NCBI GenBank assembly: GCA_018400255.1
Contig: JAGYMO010000231.1
Coordinates: 1 to 13,884, forward strand
DNA from: Deltaproteobacteria bacterium
GTDB lineage: Bacteria; Desulfobacterota; DSM-4660; Desulfatiglandales; B25-G16
Reading direction: 5' to 3'
DNA: 13,884 nucleotides
The translations under genes and the position numbers were made by a program. This document shows, piece after piece, positions 7,313 to 13,884 of the stretch. A model generated the notes under the pieces. The model was not told where the DNA came from, did no database searches, and worked only from the letters and a program-made list of their open reading frames with translations. Each line of letters starts with the position of its first letter. The first letter of the stretch is position 1.

Positions 7313-8481
7313 TAGTGTCGTTCCCTGAGTTTTGGGTTCATTATATCCCGGAGTCCCTCGCCAAAAAGATTAAAGGACAATACAACTAGTAAGATAGCAA
7401 AGCCTGGAATAAAGGTCAGCCAGGGGGCATCAAATATAAAGCGCTTCCCGTCGGAGAGAATATTTCCCCATGTTGCATTGGGCGGAGGAACACCAAATCC
7501 GAGAAAACTCAGGCCTGCTTCCGTCAAAATAGCAGTAGCGATACCTATGGTTGCGCTTACCAGTACAGGTGCAATAGCGTTAGGTATCATGTGACGAAAT
7601 ATGATCCTATAGTCATTAACCCCTAATGCCCTTGCTGCGGTAACAAAATCCTGCTCTCTAAGTGATAGAAATTCAGCCCGGACAAATCGAGTGGTCCCCA
7701 TCCAGCTCGTCAGCCCGATTACAATCATGATATTGTAGATGCTTGCCGGTAAAAGCGCAACTACGGTTAATATCAGGAAAAAACTTGGGAAACAGAGCAT
7801 TATATCCACAACTCGCATAATCAAGGTGTCAATTGATAAGGTCTTTTTTCGTAGCAGGTCCAGCCACTTGAAATACCTGCTTTTACGAGATTTCCACCGT
7901 ATCAGGGCAAGGGAAAAAACAAAGGCAAGGTCAATGACAATAACTATAAAGCCTGTGAAACTTTTCCCTGTAAGAGATAATGTTGCCCCTGTGGAAAATA
8001 ACAGGACCACAATAATGTGATCAAGACCAATATATTTTTGCCCAAAATATCCCGCGATACCTCCCATAAATAAACCTACAAGAACCGCTATACCAACAGC
8101 AACAAATCCGACTGTAAGGGATACCCATGCCCCTTGCAACATTCTTGCAAAGACATCCCTGCCTAGATCATCGGTACCAAAAACATACACCCCTGTTTTA
8201 GGCACTTCATGAGGACGCAACGACTCCAAATGTGGACTGGCCAGGGGCGGCAGTAACTTCTCCTGAAGCCTAACCATGGACGGATCAAAGACCGGCTCTT
8301 TGCCGGATGTGAGCAAAAGGCCTAAAAGGGCGGTAATGAAAAAGATAACGAAAATAATAAGGCCAATAAAGGCAAGTTTATTTTCCTTCAGCAAACGCAA
8401 TAACTCACGTTTCCTTGATTTTACTTGCCCGACTACAGGTGTCTCCAGCTCCATATCTATGTTCGATTTATTATTTTCCAC
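7312..8481 (-). CDS. ABC importer permease, OppC/DppC type, with an extra membrane insertion
   Basis: A 389-residue inner-membrane permease of an Opp/Dpp-type importer. It has a cytosolic N-terminus, a first helix at 36-58, the family hallmark FGTDDLGRDVF (101-111), a helix near 119-144, and the EAA loop that docks to the ATPases (about 270-305, centred on TAARALGVND). OppC proteins are usually near 300 residues. Here about 69 residues (148-216) are inserted between GGIAGYFG and IDTLIMRVVDI, which are normally almost adjacent. The insert holds two hydrophobic stretches (about 155-170 and 176-194) followed by a very basic segment (RWKSRKSRYFKW). The start is GTG at 8481, overlapping the TAG of the OppB-type gene by one base, with AGGAT nine bases upstream. 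Confidence 0.92.
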   Translation of the reverse strand: MENNKSNIDMELETPVVGQVKSRKRELLRLLKENKLAFIGLIIFVIFFITALLGLLLTSGKEPVFDPSMVRLQEKLLPPLASPHLESLRPHEVPKTGVYVFGTDDLGRDVFARMLQGAWVSLTVGFVAVGIAVLVGLFMGGIAGYFGQKYIGLDHIIVVLLFSTGATLSLTGKSFTGFIVIVIDLAFVFSLALIRWKSRKSRYFKWLDLLRKKTLSIDTLIMRVVDIMLCFPSFFLILTVVALLPASIYNIMIVIGLTSWMGTTRFVRAEFLSLREQDFVTAARALGVNDYRIIFRHMIPNAIAPVLVSATIGIATAILTEAGLSFLGFGVPPPNATWGNILSDGKRFIFDAPWLTFIPGFAILLVVLSFNLFGEGLRDIMNPKLRERH

Positions 8482-9440
8482 TACAACCGTATCCTGGGAT
8501 CAACAACCATATAAAGTAAATCGGAAACAAAGGTGCCTCCAAGCACAAGCACAGCGGAAATAAAATTAACGGTCAAGATAATTGGGTAGTCTCTAGCCAA
8601 TATAGCCTCATATGCCATTCTTCCCATGCCCGGCCATGAAAAAATAGACTCAATTATTACAGACCCGCCAATGAGTCCCGGCAGAATCAGACCAAACATG
8701 GTCACAAAGGGCAAAAGCGCGTTGCGGAGCGCATGTTTATAGTGCACTTGTTCCGCGGTGAGGCCCTTTGCCTTTGCAGTGCGTACATAATCCTGGCCTT
8801 CCACCTCAAGCATCTGACTCCGTACATATCTCGACAATACAGCAATCCCTCCGGTAGCTCCCAGAATAGAGGGGATCAGCAAATGCCAGATACGGTCCAT
8901 AAACATGCGCTGCCAGGAGAGAGATTCCAATCCAAATGTTTCCATACCTATTACCGGCACATGGAAAGAGTTAACCACAAAAATAATAAGAATATAGGCG
9001 AAGAAAAAACCTGGAATAGATATGAAGAGATAGGAAAAAAATGTGGCACTTCTGTCATAAAGACCTCCTCTATGAAGGGCCGAGCGAATACCAACAGGAA
9101 AAGAAAGAGTCCATGTCAATATAGTACCAACAATAAAAAGGGGGAGGCTGTTCAAAAACCGCTCAAATATCTTTGCAAGCACTGGCTGGTTGTCTTTCCA
9201 AGAAACTGTTTTCCCGGTGAAAAGGTCATGATAAAAGTAAAAATACTGGGTATAAAGGGGCTTATCCAGATGAAACTCTTTCCGAAAACGCTCAACCATC
9301 TCGGGCGTAAACTTTGGATTAAGTGGATCTACCTGACTTGGCTTGCCAGGCGCCATATGAATAATAAGAAAGGAGACTATTGATACAAAAAAAAGTGTAA
9401 CAATTTTCTGTATTACGCTTCTTCCAATAAATGATAGCAT
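8481..9440 (-). CDS. ABC importer permease, OppB/DppB type
   Basis: A 319-residue inner-membrane permease, the partner of the OppC-type protein. About six membrane segments can be placed: 9-29, 97-118, 131-155, 186-203, 242-265 and 287-309. The EAA loop reads EVEGQDYVRTAKAKGL from residue 212 and contacts the ATPases. The C-terminus DPRIRL is typical of the family, and length and domain order are normal. The start is ATG at 9440 with AAAGG (9450-9446) five bases upstream. The gene lies 78 bases after the binding-protein gene and overlaps the next permease gene by one base, so it is in the same operon. Confidence 0.95.
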   Translation of the reverse strand: MLSFIGRSVIQKIVTLFFVSIVSFLIIHMAPGKPSQVDPLNPKFTPEMVERFRKEFHLDKPLYTQYFYFYHDLFTGKTVSWKDNQPVLAKIFERFLNSLPLFIVGTILTWTLSFPVGIRSALHRGGLYDRSATFFSYLFISIPGFFFAYILIIFVVNSFHVPVIGMETFGLESLSWQRMFMDRIWHLLIPSILGATGGIAVLSRYVRSQMLEVEGQDYVRTAKAKGLTAEQVHYKHALRNALLPFVTMFGLILPGLIGGSVIIESIFSWPGMGRMAYEAILARDYPIILTVNFISAVLVLGGTFVSDLLYMVVDPRIRL

Positions 9441-9518
9441 CTTGACCTTTTTCTTAATGATTAAATCATTATAAAACTCATACGGATCAATTAAACTTAC
9501 GTACCAAATTCCTTAACC

Positions 9519-11654
9519 CTATCCTTCAGGATCAAAGTCAGGCGCCTCCGGCAGTTTTATCCATTTGTTAAAATGAAATGTATAACTGCCTGTTTTAGTG
9601 GGTTTAATCTTTTTATAAACAATAGTACCCTTCAGATCCGTCTCCTTTATTACAATTTTTTTATCCAGCACAGCCGTCCACTTTGGAACATAGAGAAATG
9701 TATAAGGCTGATCCTTGGCAATTATGTCATGAAGCCTATGGCAGAATCCCACCTGCTTGTTATGGTCATATTCTTTTCGTATCTTTACTATAAGGTCGTC
9801 TGCAATCGGATTATTATACCCTACAAAATTGAGTTGATAGGGATTGTCCTGGCTGGAATGCCATATCTGGTATAGATCAGGTTCAATTCCCATGCTCCAT
9901 CCCAGGATAAGGGCATCAAAATCCGCTTTATCAACGCGCTCCTGGATAAATACAGCCCATTCCAGAAGATCCGTCCTCACGTCAATACCTATCTGTTTCC
10001 AGGCCTCCTGGGTGATAGCCAGGATCGACTTTCGCAAATCATTTCCGCTGTTAGTGATAAGTGTAAATTGAAGTCTTTTGCCGTCCTTTTCCAGCCAGCC
10101 CTTCGCATTTCTTTCCCATCCTGCCTCTTTAAGCAGCATCAGCGCACCCTCAGGGTCATAAGAAATCGGTTTGATGCTGTGATTGTAATAATCTGTCTGT
10201 TTAGCAAACGGACCTGTAATCCTCTCTCCCTCACCGTAAAGCACATATTTTATAATTTTCTCCACATCAATTGCCATGCCCAAGGCCATGCGAACCCTAA
10301 CGTCATTAAAAGGCGCCCTTCTCATATTATATCCAATATAGGTATAACCAAAGGAAAGACCGGAAAAACTTTGGTATGCAGGATCATTTTTGAGTCTCTT
10401 TACCTGATGGGGCTGAACCCCATAACTATCAACCGTACCGGCATAAAATTCCATTTCCTGTGTCAGAAGATCCGGTATTATCCTATAAATATACTGCTTA
10501 TAATTTGGACTTCCCTCCCAATAATCATCAAAGCAATCCAGGCTAATATATTGATCCGGCTTCCATTCACGAAACTTATAAGGGCCGCAGCCAATAGGAT
10601 GCCGATTAAAGGAGCTTTCACGCATAGAAAAATTATTTGGATCCCTTCCCGCATCTATAGCCTCTTGCCGTAAGGATTGCCTGTTAAGCAGGTGTTCCGG
10701 GAGTATGCCTATAGCCCATGTCCCCACTGCGGGTGAATAAAGGCGTTTATAAACAATACGTACCGTCATAGGATCATTGACCTCTATTGTCTTTATTGGT
10801 TCATAATCCGATATGCGCGGCGACAGGTTTTTTGGGTTTATAATAGCATCATATGTAAATTTCACATCATATGCATCAAGCAGGTGCCCATCATGGAACC
10901 TTACATTAGGCCTCAAATGAAAAATCAATACAGGGTTTTGTTCTGTGGAAGGGAGAATTTCCTTGGCATATTGAGAAAATTGTTCCTCCTCCAACGGCTG
11001 AAAAGTGTTTATATATTTTTCAGCTTGAAAGGAGTTAAAAAAGTCGTCACCTAATATCTTTGCAAGATTTTGAAAAAGATCTTGGTCAACCCTTGCAAGT
11101 GTTAATTTTAGTCTTGCCGGCGCACTTACTTGAATTTTAATCTCTTTATATTTTTGATCCTTGACAGGTGACTCTGCATGTTTAGTAACTACAAACTCAT
11201 CGGAAGGGATAAACGAGATATCTTTTATATTGTTGAGGGAGGCATTAAGAGAAGAGTCTTTATAGATTTTACTGTGTTGTTCTTTTTTTAAAAACCGTAT
11301 TATCTGATCAGCATCTGCGACACCCACACCAGGAATTATCGAGCTATCATTGACATAAAAAAAGGCCTCTTCAAAAATTTCCCATGATTGAGCAAGGCGG
11401 CCCCTGAAGCTAAGATTCTCATCTCGATCCAAAAGGCCTTCAAATACCATAGACTCAATTTGACTACTGGCGGAATCCGACGATAAGACAGGATTTAATA
11501 TTTGAGCATCACCTATGGAGGCGGCAATGTATTCATTCAATCTATCAGGGTTTCCCCTTGATTGCTCCTCATAGGTAGGTACCCAAAAATACGATTGTAA
11601 CAAAAACACTATAACAAATATTGGGGCATAAATGAGTACCCTACGAATAGTCAT
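9519..11654 (-). CDS. Family-5 extracellular solute-binding protein (OppA/DppA type), enlarged
   Basis: A 711-residue binding protein that should capture the solute in the periplasm for the importer encoded downstream. A hydrophobic N-terminal segment (about 6-22) follows MTIRR. No lipobox cysteine follows it, so it is either a cleaved signal or, more likely, an uncleaved anchor. The SBP family-5 core shows ILNPVLSSDSASSQIES (52-68), FHLRPNVRFHDG (245-256) and the typical GCGPYKFREWKPDQ, NDVRVRMALGMAID and LKEAGW stretches. Family members are usually 500-600 residues. The extra length is mainly residues 92-240, rich in Lys, Asp, Glu and Phe. The ATG at 11654 has no good Shine-Dalgarno, but no other plausible start precedes the hydrophobic segment. 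It is the first gene of the operon. Ligand is unknown: peptide, nickel or other. Confidence 0.92.
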   Translation of the reverse strand: MTIRRVLIYAPIFVIVFLLQSYFWVPTYEEQSRGNPDRLNEYIAASIGDAQILNPVLSSDSASSQIESMVFEGLLDRDENLSFRGRLAQSWEIFEEAFFYVNDSSIIPGVGVADADQIIRFLKKEQHSKIYKDSSLNASLNNIKDISFIPSDEFVVTKHAESPVKDQKYKEIKIQVSAPARLKLTLARVDQDLFQNLAKILGDDFFNSFQAEKYINTFQPLEEEQFSQYAKEILPSTEQNPVLIFHLRPNVRFHDGHLLDAYDVKFTYDAIINPKNLSPRISDYEPIKTIEVNDPMTVRIVYKRLYSPAVGTWAIGILPEHLLNRQSLRQEAIDAGRDPNNFSMRESSFNRHPIGCGPYKFREWKPDQYISLDCFDDYWEGSPNYKQYIYRIIPDLLTQEMEFYAGTVDSYGVQPHQVKRLKNDPAYQSFSGLSFGYTYIGYNMRRAPFNDVRVRMALGMAIDVEKIIKYVLYGEGERITGPFAKQTDYYNHSIKPISYDPEGALMLLKEAGWERNAKGWLEKDGKRLQFTLITNSGNDLRKSILAITQEAWKQIGIDVRTDLLEWAVFIQERVDKADFDALILGWSMGIEPDLYQIWHSSQDNPYQLNFVGYNNPIADDLIVKIRKEYDHNKQVGFCHRLHDIIAKDQPYTFLYVPKWTAVLDKKIVIKETDLKGTIVYKKIKPTKTGSYTFHFNKWIKLPEAPDFDPEG

Positions 11655-11692
11655 TGGCTTATATTATCTTGATTGTAAAATTTTTATTCTGT

Positions 11693-11704
11693 AATTGCGC
11701 AATT
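11693..11704. promoter_or_regulatory. Perfect palindrome AATTGCGCAATT in the transporter operon leader
   Basis: A perfect 12-base inverted repeat lies about 14-25 bases downstream of the inferred start site of the transporter operon. Its size and position suit a dimeric repressor. No regulator gene is adjacent, so the binding protein is unknown. It could also fold as a small RNA stem. Confidence 0.35.
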
Positions 11705-11709
11705 CCAAA

Positions 11710-11722
11710 TATCTTAAAGATA
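11710..11722. promoter_or_regulatory. Palindrome TATCTTAAAGATA over the inferred start site
   Basis: Two 6-base half sites around one central base form a perfect inverted repeat directly after the -10 box, covering the expected start site near 11718. This is a typical repressor position. AT-rich palindromes can arise by chance in sequence of this composition, so it remains a candidate operator. Confidence 0.35.
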
Positions 11723-11724
11723 GT

Positions 11725-11753
11725 AGGATATGAGATTGAAAAAACAGTGTCAA
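11725..11753 (-). promoter_or_regulatory. Sigma-70 promoter of the transporter-CoA ligase operon
   Basis: On the minus strand TTGACA (11753-11748, perfect -35) and TATCCT (11730-11725, 4/6 match to -10) are separated by exactly 17 bases. The start is expected near 11718, giving a leader of roughly 64 nt before the ATG at 11654. It is the only good promoter seen ahead of the operon. All downstream genes follow with gaps of 78 bases or less, so one transcript is likely. Confidence 0.65.
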
Positions 11754-11759
11754 TTCTTT

Positions 11760-12144
11760 AATCAAATAATAGTAAATCTAATTTTACTCAAAACCAGATT
11801 CTTCATATAACATGCCATTATTGCTAAAAAAGCGTTAAACTTCATAAACTTTGTGGCACTATACCTGAGCACTTACATATTTTTTATTATCACGTTATTT
11901 TTATCATTTCTGTTTTAATAACTTCACACAAGGCCTATTTTATGATCAAATTGAAAAAATACGCGGTAGAATTGCAATCTACACCCTAAATATACTATGC
12001 TATGAAATATTCCATAAAATGACAAAATTTTCAAAGTAATAACAAAATGATAGTGCAAAGACCATAGATTTTACCTTTAGCTTTTTTAGTTAAACCATAT
12101 ACAACGCTATTTAGGGATACACGTAATACGTATACTTTTTATCT
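11760..12144. other. AT-rich divergent intergenic region with no supported gene
   Basis: Nearly 400 bases lie between the transporter promoter and metC without a credible open frame. The sequence is very AT-rich. A possible promoter for metC is TTGCAA (11973-11978) with TATGCT (11997-12002) at 18-base spacing, which would leave a leader of about 150 nt. A second -10-like TATACT sits at 12131-12136 without a good -35. No SAM riboswitch, T-box or other known methionine leader was recognised. Confidence 0.4.
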
Positions 12145-12159
12145 AAGGAAAATTTGGCT

Positions 12160-13326
12160 ATGAGCGATTCAACAAAACTTATACAATCGAATGAGTACCA
12201 TGATGTAATTGAAGGCAAAAGGGTTAAAACAGTAAACCCCCCTGTTTATAATGGATCAACCGTCCTGCTCGAAAAATATGAAGATATGGTCCTTGCAAGA
12301 TCGGGAAAATATGACGGTATATGTTATGGTACAAACCGTCTTCCCACACAAAGGGCATTCGAAGAGACATTGAGGGAACTCGAGGGCGGGCACCTTACAA
12401 GGGCCTTTCAGTCAGGAATAAGTGCGATAATCAATACATTGTTTGCATTTACGGAAAGTGGCGATCACATTATCTTATGTGAGAATGTTTACGGACCTAC
12501 AGCACGCTTTTGTAATAAAATCCTTTCCGGATATAATGTCGAAGCCACCTTTGCCCCTGCTTCAGCAGGCACTGATATTGCCGAACACATCAAAAAGAAC
12601 ACAAAATTAATATTCCTGGAATCCCCTGGATCAAATACCTTTGAAATTCAGGATATACCAGCCATTACTGCGATTGCCCGCGAAAGAAATGTTATTACAG
12701 TACTTGATAACACATGGGCAACACCGCTTTACCTGAAGCCTTTACAATTAGGTGTTGACATATCCATCCAATCTGTCTCAAAATATATTTCCGGTCATTC
12801 TGATATACTTTTAGGCGCTATTACGGTTAACGAGAAATACTCCGATAAATTTGATAATTTTTACAGCACCATGGAGATTTTTGCGCCACCGTATGACTGC
12901 TACCTTGCATTGCGTGGACTCAAAACACTGCCGCTAAGATTAAAGCAGCATGAAATCTCCGCAATAAAGGTTGCGAGATGGCTTGAAACCATAGATCTAG
13001 TAGATAAAGTTATTCATCCTGCCCTGCAAACACACCCCCAGCATCATATTTGGAGAAGAGACTTTGCCGGGTCTTCAGGCCTTTTTGCCTTTACATTTAA
13101 AGAAGATTATTCAGATGAAAAAATTGCCTCGTTTATAAACTCACTCGATTTATTTGGTATCGGCTTTAGCTGGGGAGGCTTTAAGAGTCTTATTACTGCC
13201 GGAAAATATAAACGTGTCTTTGGGTCGGAGTATTCAGGTAAAGCTGTAATACGCTTGAATATAGGTCTTGAAGACAGTAATGATCTCATAAAAGATCTAC
13301 AAAAAGGCCTTCAGGCGCTTGAATAA
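12160..13326 (+). CDS. metC: Cystathionine beta-lyase (MetC type)
   Basis: A 388-residue cytosolic PLP enzyme of the Cys/Met metabolism family. It should cleave cystathionine to homocysteine, pyruvate and ammonia in methionine synthesis, with possible cysteine desulfhydrase side activity. It resembles the E. coli MetC subgroup: ESPGSNTFEIQDIPA where related enzymes have ESPTNP, the PLP-ring aspartate in VLDNTWA (Asp183), the PLP lysine in SVSKYISGHSD (Lys208), RDFAGSSGLFAF, SWGGFKSLI, and the C-terminal substrate-binding arginine region IRLNIGLED. Length is normal. I chose ATG at 12160 over the in-frame TTG at 12154 because AAGGA (12145-12149) is 10 bases from the ATG but only four from the TTG. 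yajD follows 29 bases downstream. Confidence 0.93.
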   Translation: MSDSTKLIQSNEYHDVIEGKRVKTVNPPVYNGSTVLLEKYEDMVLARSGKYDGICYGTNRLPTQRAFEETLRELEGGHLTRAFQSGISAIINTLFAFTESGDHIILCENVYGPTARFCNKILSGYNVEATFAPASAGTDIAEHIKKNTKLIFLESPGSNTFEIQDIPAITAIARERNVITVLDNTWATPLYLKPLQLGVDISIQSVSKYISGHSDILLGAITVNEKYSDKFDNFYSTMEIFAPPYDCYLALRGLKTLPLRLKQHEISAIKVARWLETIDLVDKVIHPALQTHPQHHIWRRDFAGSSGLFAFTFKEDYSDEKIASFINSLDLFGIGFSWGGFKSLITAGKYKRVFGSEYSGKAVIRLNIGLEDSNDLIKDLQKGLQALE

Positions 13327-13355
13327 ATGCATGGTTTTAATTAGAAGGTGACCAT

Positions 13356-13739
13356 ATGCCATCAAAAAAAACAGGATCAGGCGAAGACAAGTCACATATG
13401 ATTGTTGCTGAGGCCAGGCGAGCTAGAGAGCGCCGCGAAAGGGAGTACCGGGCTCAAGCGCTCAAGATGTTCCCCCATGTCTGTGCTCGTTGTGGACGGG
13501 AATTTTCTGGAAAAAGACTTAGCGAGCTAACAGTCCACCACAAAGACCATAACCATGATAACAATCCCCCTGACGGAAGCAACTGGGAACTGCTTTGTAT
13601 ATATTGTCACGACGATGAGCACTCACGATATCTCGATTCAGAGTGGTACGACAAACCAACACCTGGAGATAATCAAGAGACAGCTTCTACTTACAAGCCT
13701 TTCGCCGGCCTTGATTCCCTTCTCAAAGGAAAAAAATAG
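13356..13739 (+). CDS. yajD: YajD-type HNH nuclease-family protein
   Basis: A 127-residue protein closely resembling E. coli YajD, an HNH-fold protein of uncertain cellular role. A basic, arginine-rich N-terminal helix (about 13-37) precedes the HNH module. Zinc-ribbon cysteines are CxxC at 43 and 46 and CxxC at 81 and 84. The ELTVHHKDHNHDNNP stretch supplies His61-His62, Asn76 lies in DGSNWELLC, and His85/His89 follow the second CxxC. The C-terminal FAGLDSLLKGKK also matches the family. The start is ATG at 13356 with AGAAGG at 13343-13348, seven bases upstream. It is 29 bases after metC and probably co-transcribed, though the two have no obvious functional link. Confidence 0.93.
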   Translation: MPSKKTGSGEDKSHMIVAEARRARERREREYRAQALKMFPHVCARCGREFSGKRLSELTVHHKDHNHDNNPPDGSNWELLCIYCHDDEHSRYLDSEWYDKPTPGDNQETASTYKPFAGLDSLLKGKK

Positions 13740-13753
13740 CTGATCAATAATGA

Positions 13754-13880
13754 TGGTTTCGCAAAAAGTCATTTTACCCCGACCGCAGAAAGCCACGGCT
13801 TTAGCCGTAGATGAATGCGCCTCTAGTCGGGATGTCACACCACTAAGCCCCGCCGTTCGCAAAGCGAATCGGCGAAACCA
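13754..13880. repeat. Structured element bounded by a 9-bp inverted repeat
   Basis: TGGTTTCGC at 13754-13762 is the exact reverse complement of GCGAAACCA at 13872-13880. Inside are CCCGAC (13778-13783) paired with GTCGGG (13826-13831), enclosing a hairpin ACGGCT-TT-AGCCGT (13795-13808), and a second strong hairpin at 13851-13874. It is more G+C-rich than the neighbouring intergenic DNA and contains no gene. The CACGGCTTTAGCCGT core resembles the terminal hairpins of IS200/IS605-type elements and their guide RNAs. No tnpA or tnpB is present in the window. It may be a MITE-like repeat, an element end or a small structured RNA, and may extend past the window. Confidence 0.5.
13851..13874 (+). 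other. Strong GC-rich hairpin near the window end
   Basis: CGCCGTTCGC (13851-13860) pairs with GCGAA and CGGCG (13864-13868 and 13870-13874) to form ten base pairs, with one bulged T at 13869 and an AAA loop. No T tract follows, so it is not a canonical intrinsic terminator. Its last three bases also belong to the outer 9-bp inverted repeat, so the two stems are mutually exclusive. Confidence 0.6.
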
Positions 13881-13884
13881 GGTG

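Noticed and set aside
8733..9383. A 216-codon open frame on the + strand
   Set aside because: It lies entirely opposite the OppB-type permease gene, is rich in Lys/His/Arg without domain features, and is a shadow of that gene.
10068..10673. A 201-codon open frame on the + strand
   Set aside because: It is antisense to the solute-binding protein gene, whose family motifs are clear. The translated product has no recognisable features.
11760..12159. A SAM riboswitch, T-box or other methionine leader upstream of metC
   Set aside because: The region is AT-rich and lacks the conserved core strings and strong stems expected of these leaders.
12154..12159. TTG start for metC adding two residues
   Set aside because: The ribosome-binding site would be only four bases away, while the ATG at 12160 has a normal 10-base spacing.
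13777..13831. A complete IS200/IS605 or TnpB element
   Set aside because: Only a terminal-like hairpin is present. The preceding gene is yajD, and no transposase or TnpB sequence exists in the window.
13638..13862. A 74-codon minus-strand frame over the end of yajD and the structured element
   Set aside because: It overlaps a confidently identified gene and palindromic sequence, with no ribosome-binding site or family resemblance.

Overview
The window suggests a low-G+C, Gram-negative bacterium. MetC and YajD are of the proteobacterial type. An OppABCDF-type importer sits next to A/G-rich and CACGAAG-type intergenic repeats of a kind I associate with Desulfobacterota, 'Deltaproteobacteria' and Nitrospirota genomes. 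That assignment rests on memory of such genomes and no comparison was run. No rRNA, tRNA, CRISPR array or complete insertion sequence is visible.

Layout. (1) Positions 1-2185 (+): a probable terminator of an upstream gene, a near-consensus sigma-70 promoter, then a MoxR-type AAA+ ATPase and a CoxE-like VWA protein three bases apart. This is the usual chaperone/adaptor pairing for activating or inserting cofactors into a target enzyme not present here. (2) Positions 2328-3080 (-): a small cytosolic histidine kinase without a sensor domain, convergent with the VWA gene. (3) Positions 3081-3574: a gene-poor spacer with two kinds of dispersed repeat, both present as inverted copies. (4) Positions 3575-11654 (-): one long transcription unit, read from high to low coordinates. 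It encodes a family-5 solute-binding protein, two permeases, two ATPases, an acyl-CoA/AMP-forming ligase and possibly a 38-residue small protein. Short gaps and one-base overlaps tie it together, and its probable promoter carries two palindromes at and just after the start site. (5) Positions 11655-12159: an AT-rich divergent intergenic region. (6) Positions 12160-13739 (+): metC (cystathionine beta-lyase) followed by yajD (HNH nuclease-like). (7) Positions 13740-13884: a compact structured element bounded by a 9-bp inverted repeat, containing a hairpin resembling IS200/IS605 terminal hairpins. It is cut by the window end.

How the genes work together. The binding protein captures a peptide-like or other small solute in the periplasm, OppB/OppC-type permeases form the channel, and the two ATPases drive import. 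A CoA ligase placed immediately after the ATPases and carrying its own strong ribosome-binding site suggests that an imported or related carboxylic acid is activated with CoA, but the substrate is not evident. The most unusual points are a two-helix insertion in the OppC-type permease, a large insertion and missing lipobox in the binding protein, the operon-borne CoA ligase with a small ORF behind it, and the structured element at the right edge. I did not find a clearly new multi-gene system.
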